A DNA stretch of 41,982 nt from Alloalcanivorax xenomutans (lineage in GTDB: Bacteria > Pseudomonadota > Gammaproteobacteria > Pseudomonadales > Alcanivoracaceae), in the NCBI RefSeq assembly GCF_900217905.1, contig NZ_OBMO01000032.1, positions 1 to 41,982 on the forward strand, given 5' to 3'. The first letter of the stretch is position 1, and each line of letters opens with the position of its first letter. Made by a program: the position numbers and the translations under genes. Of this stretch, positions 36,904 through 41,982 are shown piece by piece. The notes under the pieces are model-generated. The model was not told where the DNA came from and did no database searches. It was given only the letters and a program-made list of their open reading frames with translations.

Positions 36904-37898
36904 TCCTCCTCGGGCGGGGTGTCGCTTTCACCCGGGCACTTCCATACCGAGCGAGGTACTTTCCTTTTACGGGCCGTCTCCTCCTGTCCCGCTATGCGGT
37001 CTCCTCTCTCTGGTGGCCGCGTCGTGCCATCGCTCAATTGCACATCACCGGAAGCGTTCACTCCCACCGGAAAAGCCGCGTTTGGATCCGCCGGAATAGG
37101 ATAAGTCTCTTGTACGAACCGCTCGATGTCATCACGGTTCGGCACAAGCGCGCCATCCGCTTTGGTGGTCCGGAACTCGAACCCGTCGATATCCGGTGCT
37201 GGCATCCCTCGTTCAATGGCCCACGCCTCGGTTCTGTAGTAGGCATCTTCCTCCATCGCCTGCCAGCTCATGGACGGGTCCTGATGTTTGTGTATCAGCT
37301 CGTGATAGGCGGTGGTCGCGGCGGCTTGTGCGGAACCGGTCGCCAGCATCAACAGCGAATCACCACCCCAGGAGCCGCCGCCAGGAAAGCGATCAACAGT
37401 CCATTGGCTGCCGTCGTAGATAAGGTCGTCATAGTAGATATCATCGGCGATGTAGACATCGGTCTCGGCCAGATCATCCACCACGTCCTTATCCTTGGGA
37501 CACAGCACCTTCAGCAACTCGGCAATGGTCCAGTTGCCACCATGGCTGCCGTTCATCCAAAACTCGTCGTCGTGGCGGACAACCGGTTTGCCTTGTACGA
37601 AGACACTGCTGCTGCGCCCCTTGGGCCAGCTCGCCGCCCCCACCGTACCACTCTTCACCCCCTTGGCACTGCCGGCGGCGTCCCCCAGGGTTTTGGACAC
37701 CAGACTGGCATCGAACAGCACCAATTCATGGCCGTTGGCACGCACCGTGGCCGCGGTCTTGCCGCTCTGCGCCAGCTCGGCGGTAACCGGGTACGGCACC
37801 GGCGGCGTGCTGCTGCCCATGGGCGTCTTGCAGACATCCGGGGCCAGGCTCACTACCTTCCAGCCACCTTGCTTGCGGGCGATGTAGTCATCCGCCAT
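36900..37898 (-). CDS. PAAR-like (DUF4150) protein fused to HExxH zincin-like domain, predicted T6SS effector
   Basis: 332 residues. Residues ~1-130 are a DUF4150 PAAR-like tip: A-P-D-V-C-K-T-P, P-P-V-P-Y-P-V, K-G-R-S-S-S-V-F-V-Q-G-K-P-V-V-R-H-D-D. After an acidic stretch comes A-Y-H199-E200-L-I-H203-K-H, a zinc metallopeptidase signature. E224 in A-Y-Y-R-T-E-A-W-A, in a following helix, is a plausible third ligand. The C-terminal ~90 residues are of unknown type. It would sit on the VgrG spike and be delivered with it. It starts within the end of the DUF2169 gene (11-nt overlap) and overlaps the lipoprotein gene start. Whether the zincin domain is the toxin is inferred from the motif and the linked lipoprotein. 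Confidence 0.8.
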   Translation of the reverse strand: MADDYIARKQGGWKVVSLAPDVCKTPMGSSTPPVPYPVTAELAQSGKTAATVRANGHELVLFDASLVSKTLGDAAGSAKGVKSGTVGAASWPKGRSSSVFVQGKPVVRHDDEFWMNGSHGGNWTIAELLKVLCPKDKDVVDDLAETDVYIADDIYYDDLIYDGSQWTVDRFPGGGSWGGDSLLMLATGSAQAAATTAYHELIHKHQDPSMSWQAMEEDAYYRTEAWAIERGMPAPDIDGFEFRTTKADGALVPNRDDIERFVQETYPIPADPNAAFPVGVNASGDVQLSDGTTRPPERGDRIAGQEETARKRKVPRSVWKCPGESDTPPEEE

Positions 37899-39246
37899 CC
37901 GTGGTTTCCTCCACTTCGATCCCGGCCTTCACCAGCGGCGCTTCCGGATCGGTCTCAAACCGGGCTTCGATCACGCGTACCGGCGTCCCCTGGGGAATCG
38001 AAATCCGGTGGGTCACATGCAGTTCCATGGTTTCGGTATCGACGATCAGGGTGTCGGTCAACAGCGGCATCGGCACCATGGCCCCGTTGCTCATCCGCAG
38101 CAAAACAAAGGGCTTGTGTTGCGGCAGCTCGGTTCGCAAATAGCCGCGCGGCGTTTGCGACGGGTCGGTCAGATGCCACAACTCAATACGCGTTCCCGGT
38201 AACGGATACTCGATCTGTTGATCCGCCGGCGCGCCATTCCAATAAGCGAAATCGAAATCCTCCGGCAAGCCGGGCCAGCGCCGCTTCAGCCAGTCATCAT
38301 CGTAAGTCCCGGCATGAGCCAACCTCGGTGCCCAGGCACGGCCGACAATGCCAAACCCCGCCGGCGCGGCGCCGTACCCGGCGGCCAGACGCGCCATTGC
38401 CGTGGCGTCCTGTTCACCGTCCGGATGACGGCCCCTCACCAGCTCACGGCATGGCTGTTGCGGGTCTTCAATTCGCGGCGCCGGCAGCCGGGTCAGCGAC
38501 TGACCGGCCTTGTTCGCCAGGCGGCGATGACGGCGCTCGATCCAGCCACGGCCCAAAGGGTTGCTGAAACAGACTTCATTGAGCCAATGAGAAGGCGCGG
38601 ACGGATCGCCGGCATGGCCGGGATTGGCGACTTCACTACGCCCACCAAAGGCATATTCCCAGCGCAACGGCACCGTCCGCGCACGGGCCGGGCGGGACAG
38701 CCACCAGCGTCCCCAGCGGCGTTTGAAATAACGCTCCCCGGTGACTTGGAGCACCTTGTCCATCAGCACGCGGGCGGTGGGCGCCTGTAATCGAGTCCGC
38801 TCCGCCTGCTGAAGCTCAAGCTGCCACTGATCCCGCTGTTTTTCCGACAACGGCATACGGGGGTTCAGCGGCCGCGGCGGCGGTGTCTGTATCTCCGCGG
38901 GAGCCATCGGCAGACTCAGCTTGAAGCGCACCCGCCATGATCGGGATGGCTTGCCCCCGGGCGCGTGAGCCTGCCCTCTGAGCAGGACATCGCACTTGGG
39001 TTTGTATGGCGCCAGATCGCTTTCCTCGAAAGCGCTGGAGTGCCCCGGCTCTCCGTAGTAACGGTCTTCCATACACAACGGCAGCGGTTCATCGTCCATC
39101 ACCCGGGCATGAAACACGCCCGCCTCGTTGTCGTCGGGTACAAGACGGTAGCCCACTTTCATCGCGATGATGCGATGCTCGGCGCCGGCCGGATCCAGAC
39201 CACCGTAGCAAAGCGCATCGAAAGGCGTGAGGTTGCGGAATTCCAT
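37888..39246 (-). CDS. DUF2169-family type VI secretion adaptor
   Basis: 452 residues from the ATG at 39246 (M-E-F-R-N-L-T-P-F-D-A-L); a GTG at 39267 is the alternative. DUF2169 proteins recur between vgrG and PAAR/DUF4150 genes and are thought to help load effectors on the spike. Matches by eye: the N-terminal M-E-F-x-N-x-T-P-F start and W-E-Y-A-F-G-G, P-L-G-R-G-W and the F-G-I-V-G-R-A-W-A-P-R segments. Sits 47 nt after vgrG and overlaps the PAAR-like gene. Confidence 0.88.
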   Translation of the reverse strand: MEFRNLTPFDALCYGGLDPAGAEHRIIAMKVGYRLVPDDNEAGVFHARVMDDEPLPLCMEDRYYGEPGHSSAFEESDLAPYKPKCDVLLRGQAHAPGGKPSRSWRVRFKLSLPMAPAEIQTPPPRPLNPRMPLSEKQRDQWQLELQQAERTRLQAPTARVLMDKVLQVTGERYFKRRWGRWWLSRPARARTVPLRWEYAFGGRSEVANPGHAGDPSAPSHWLNEVCFSNPLGRGWIERRHRRLANKAGQSLTRLPAPRIEDPQQPCRELVRGRHPDGEQDATAMARLAAGYGAAPAGFGIVGRAWAPRLAHAGTYDDDWLKRRWPGLPEDFDFAYWNGAPADQQIEYPLPGTRIELWHLTDPSQTPRGYLRTELPQHKPFVLLRMSNGAMVPMPLLTDTLIVDTETMELHVTHRISIPQGTPVRVIEARFETDPEAPLVKAGIEVEETTDGG

Positions 39247-39293
39247 CGTCCGAGGGCCTGTACACACTATTTGAATGGCGTCTTCTGGATGCC

Positions 39294-41432
39294 CTAGTTG
39301 ATATCCACGTCCTTGCCGATGATGTGAACCGGCCCGCTGGCACCGAACTCAAACTGCACGCCGTTGATGCGCACGGTGCCATCGGACTTCATCACCAGCG
39401 AGGATTTGCCAACGGTGATGGACAGCTCATCCCGCGCATTGATGGTGAAACGCTTGCCCACCAGAACCGATTTATTGATGCCCACCTGCTCCGACTGGGA
39501 CAGCCCCACCGTGGTGTTCATGGCCGCGCCCACGGAAACCTGATAAGCGCCGCCGATGGTCAGCGCCTTGGCCAGGGCCACGGTTTCCGCCTTGGCCTGT
39601 TTAATCAATTCGGTTTGGTTGCCGCCGATCACCACATTCTCATTGCCGCCCACGTCCTCGGTGCGATTGGCGCCAATGGAGATGGTCTCGTTCCGGTCCA
39701 CCCTTTCAGCGCGGTTGTTGTGCACGGTGATGGTTTCATCACGGTCCACGGTTTCCGTGCGGTCGCGCTTGATGTGGCTGGTTTCATCGCGGTCGATGGT
39801 TTTGCTGCGATCCTGACCGACCCAGTGGGTCTCGTCGTTCTCGACTTCGATATCCTGGTTCTTTTCCGCGTGGATCCAGAGCTGCTCCTCGCCCTTCTTG
39901 TCCTCGAAGCGGATGGCGTTGGCGTTGTCATAGCCGCCGCCCTGGCTGGAACGGGTCAGAATCCCGGTCTGGGTTTTGTTGGCGGGCAGATCCCAGGGCG
40001 GCATATTGGCCTGGTTATAGACCCGGCCGGTGATGATCGGCTTATCCGGGTCACCGTCCAGAAACTGGACCAGAACTTCCTGACCAATGCGCGGCACCGC
40101 CATGAAACCGAAGCGTTCACCGGCCCAGTTCGATGCCACCCTGACCCAGCAGGAACTGGCCTCGTTACTCTGGCCTTCTCGGTCAAAATGAAACTGCAGC
40201 CGCACCCGCCCATACTCGTCGCAATAAATTTCCTCACCGCTGGGGCCCACCACGGTGGCGGTCATCAGCCCGTACAGCTTGGGCTGCTGACTGTTGAAGC
40301 CGCGCCCGGGCCGCCAGGGCACTTTCTTGCGCAGACACTGGAAGCGGTTTTCGTAATGGGAAGCCGACTCCTTGCCAAGGTAGTTATTACGCGCCTGATG
40401 GTGCGTCTCCACTACCAGAAACTGGTGGTCGCTTTCCTCTTCCACATCATGATCGAAATGATCCATCAGTCCGAACCAGCGGCCCGGCTGCAACCGGCTG
40501 CAATCCCCCTCGCCCTGGAACACCTTGGCGTGGGCCTCGATTTCCTCCATGCGGCGGCGGCTCTGCATTTCTCCGCTCTCCCGGGCCTTGAAACCGTAGG
40601 CGCCGGCGTACTCGTAAACCTCCAGGTCCGGCACCATGCCCTGATCATTGACGGTGGCGGCGCTGGCCATCTGCGGTTGCGGATTCTTGAAGTTGAAGCT
40701 GGAGGCGCTGTAAGCGGTGGACGCCAGACGGCGATGGGCGAACCACTCACTGATGGCGTCGCTGACCCGGCTGCCCCCTTCCTTGTGATAACGCACCCGC
40801 TCCGAACCATCGACAGGGTCCGAGGTGGCGGAGTCATCACTGAGCACCAGGGTATGACCATCGGCCCGATGCTCGTACCAGTAATACCAGCCTCGCTCCT
40901 CCCAGCGCCGATGCAGATAGTTGTAGTCGGACTCATCCCACTGCATGGCGAAAGTGAGCGTGGCATCGTCCTCCTGCTTGATAAAATGGGTACGGTAGTC
41001 CCGCAGCGGATAATCCGCGAAGACCTCCGCGGTCTGCTCCGCCACGGTCTGGTTCTGGAACAGATAATTATCCTTGCGCAACTTCAGGAAACTAAGCCAT
41101 GGCCCCAGCTGCATTTCATAGGTCGCGTAGCCGCCATCGGTGCCGCGCCGGGAAAACTCGAAAACATAACCGTTGAAATAACGCAGCGAGCCGTCCTTGC
41201 GCACCAGTTCCAGAGTCACCATGCGGCCGATGAAACTCTTGGCATGAAGATGGGCATCATCGGATATCAATGTCACCGTGTAGCTGAAATCCCGGCACAG
41301 GCCTTCCGTCGCATCCAGTTGCTCCGGCAGCAGTACCGCATCCGGCCCATCGTTATGGGGAAACTTCAGGCGCAGCAGGCGATTGTGCTGCTCGCTGATC
41401 AAGGAACGAAAAGCTTGCACAAGCATGCTCAT
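39294..41432 (-). CDS. vgrG: Type VI secretion spike protein VgrG (TssI)
   Basis: 712 residues. N-terminal gp27-like region with F-S-Y-T-V-T-L-I-S, L-R-Y-F-N-G-Y-V, W-D-E-S-D-Y-N-Y-L-H-R; a gp5-OB region with D-E-Y-G-R-V-R-L-Q-F-H-F-D and R-I-G-Q-E-V-L-V-Q-F-L-D-G-D-P-D-K-P-I-I; then a needle of repeated E-x-V-D-R-D-E-T-type units and the closing G-A-S-G-P-V-H-I-I-G. No extra effector domain at the C-terminus. Head of a six-gene minus-strand cargo operon. No tss structural genes are in the window, so it depends on a main cluster elsewhere. Confidence 0.95.
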   Translation of the reverse strand: MSMLVQAFRSLISEQHNRLLRLKFPHNDGPDAVLLPEQLDATEGLCRDFSYTVTLISDDAHLHAKSFIGRMVTLELVRKDGSLRYFNGYVFEFSRRGTDGGYATYEMQLGPWLSFLKLRKDNYLFQNQTVAEQTAEVFADYPLRDYRTHFIKQEDDATLTFAMQWDESDYNYLHRRWEERGWYYWYEHRADGHTLVLSDDSATSDPVDGSERVRYHKEGGSRVSDAISEWFAHRRLASTAYSASSFNFKNPQPQMASAATVNDQGMVPDLEVYEYAGAYGFKARESGEMQSRRRMEEIEAHAKVFQGEGDCSRLQPGRWFGLMDHFDHDVEEESDHQFLVVETHHQARNNYLGKESASHYENRFQCLRKKVPWRPGRGFNSQQPKLYGLMTATVVGPSGEEIYCDEYGRVRLQFHFDREGQSNEASSCWVRVASNWAGERFGFMAVPRIGQEVLVQFLDGDPDKPIITGRVYNQANMPPWDLPANKTQTGILTRSSQGGGYDNANAIRFEDKKGEEQLWIHAEKNQDIEVENDETHWVGQDRSKTIDRDETSHIKRDRTETVDRDETITVHNNRAERVDRNETISIGANRTEDVGGNENVVIGGNQTELIKQAKAETVALAKALTIGGAYQVSVGAAMNTTVGLSQSEQVGINKSVLVGKRFTINARDELSITVGKSSLVMKSDGTVRINGVQFEFGASGPVHIIGKDVDIN

Positions 41433-41972
41433 GGCGCCGCTCTACGGTGTTGAGACAGAAGGGAATCAGAAGAAGTGCGCGGAAAGATCACAGAAGGAAC
41501 GCTCCCTGTTGATAGTGTCATTCCCATATCCGTAATAGGAATATCTCAGCTCGTCTTTTTCTTTTATACCACCAGGTTTGTCAACCAAATAACGACAACG
41601 AACAGGTCTTTATAAAGGGGTTATAACGGACCATGAAACGGTATGATGCCATCCGTTGAAGACAGCTCGATGACAATAAAGAAAGTGAATCGTATCAGAG
41701 CGCTAACGCCGATTCTTCGGCGTGGAATGAGGAAGCTTTTCGGTACGGCAACAAAACATTTTCATAATCCCGACAGACGCCAAACGACCATTCTCTTCGC
41801 CACACAAACAAATTTCTTCGTCCTGCTTTTGTGATGGCAATCACATTCACCGAATGTGGGTTACCACGGACCAGGCCACGAAGCCGCTGTAATCGGATGG
41901 ACTCGCCCTCGCCGAGGCGTCTAGGCGCCACGGTGGCATTCTAAACATGTCAACGACAGCGAGGGCGAGCCC
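41433..41972. other. Upstream region of vgrG and right-edge spacer
   Basis: About 540 bases without a convincing gene. A TATAAA (minus, 41563-41568) and a TTGACA (minus, 41579-41584) occur but are only 10 nt apart, so they do not form a normal promoter. A decayed REP-like tail (CACGAAGCCGCTGTAATCGG) lies at 41876-41895, followed by the inverted repeat listed below. Confidence 0.5.
41902..41969. repeat. Inverted repeat CTCGCCCTCGC ... GCGAGGGCGAG
   Basis: Perfect 11-bp arms at 41902-41912 and 41959-41969, 46 nt apart, just before a possible start codon at the window edge. Could be an insertion-element end, an operator or a hairpin in a 5' leader; too little sequence to decide. Confidence 0.5.
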
Positions 41973-41982
41973 ATGAAACAGC
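41973..41982 (+). CDS. Possible start of a gene leaving the window
   Basis: ATG AAA CAG preceded by GCGAGGGCGAGCCC. Only three codons are present, so the product cannot be named. Confidence 0.25.

Noticed and set aside
37038-38567. 509-codon plus-strand frame
   Set aside because: Antisense to the PAAR-like and DUF2169 genes, both with strong family features.
39324-41453. 709-codon open frame on the plus strand
   Set aside because: Exactly antisense to vgrG, which has clear domain motifs; the frame is open because of high-GC codon bias.
41563-41584. TTGACA and TATAAA on the minus strand before vgrG
   Set aside because: Spacing is only 10 nt, too short for a sigma-70 promoter.

Overview
The window is GC-rich chromosomal DNA from a free-living gammaproteobacterium. 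The layout (PQQ cluster with S9 and M16 peptidases, Pseudomonas-type amidase operon, MipA with its two-component system, orphan VgrG island, many dispersed REP-like palindromes) fits an Alcanivorax- or Pseudomonas-like organism. That placement is inference; there is no rRNA or other taxonomic marker here. I saw no tRNA, rRNA or CRISPR array.

Left part (1-10.2 kb) is accessory. It holds a large Ig-like lipoprotein cut by the window edge, whose base composition changes sharply midway, a small secreted protein, and a tandem duplication of Rpn/YhgA-type nucleases in which the second copy has a TGG-to-TGA nonsense change at the active site. A membrane protein, an orphan GspC-like protein and a degenerate REP-associated transposase relative (RAYT) with a C-terminal AT-hook follow. 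REP-like palindromes recur between genes from here to about 28.8 kb.

Middle part (10.9-28.7 kb) is metabolic and regulatory. Two convergent, homologous solute-binding-like exported proteins flank a near-perfect 27-bp palindrome. A tightly overlapping PQQ operon follows (pqqA, B, C, D, E, an S9 peptidase, M16 peptidase pqqF). Then come a GST/VOC pair divergent from a LysR regulator, an IgaA/YrfF-like membrane protein of 711 residues starting at TTG, and a MipA outer-membrane protein in line with an OmpR-type response regulator and a histidine kinase.

Right part: 28.8-33.6 kb is a complete aliphatic amidase operon amiE-B-C-R-S. It has a consensus promoter, a leader terminator overlapped by an alternative hexaloop hairpin (the expected AmiR antitermination target), and a second terminator between amiE and amiB. 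From 41.4 kb down to 34.1 kb on the minus strand lies a type VI secretion cargo island: vgrG, a DUF2169 adaptor, a PAAR-like (DUF4150) protein carrying an HELIH zincin motif, a lipoprotein, a pre-toxin/HHH-nuclease effector, and a propeller-like protein. I read the last four as two effector-immunity pairs: a periplasm-acting metallopeptidase with a lipoprotein, and a nuclease with a cytosolic propeller. This island and the duplicated Rpn locus are the strongest candidates for something undescribed.
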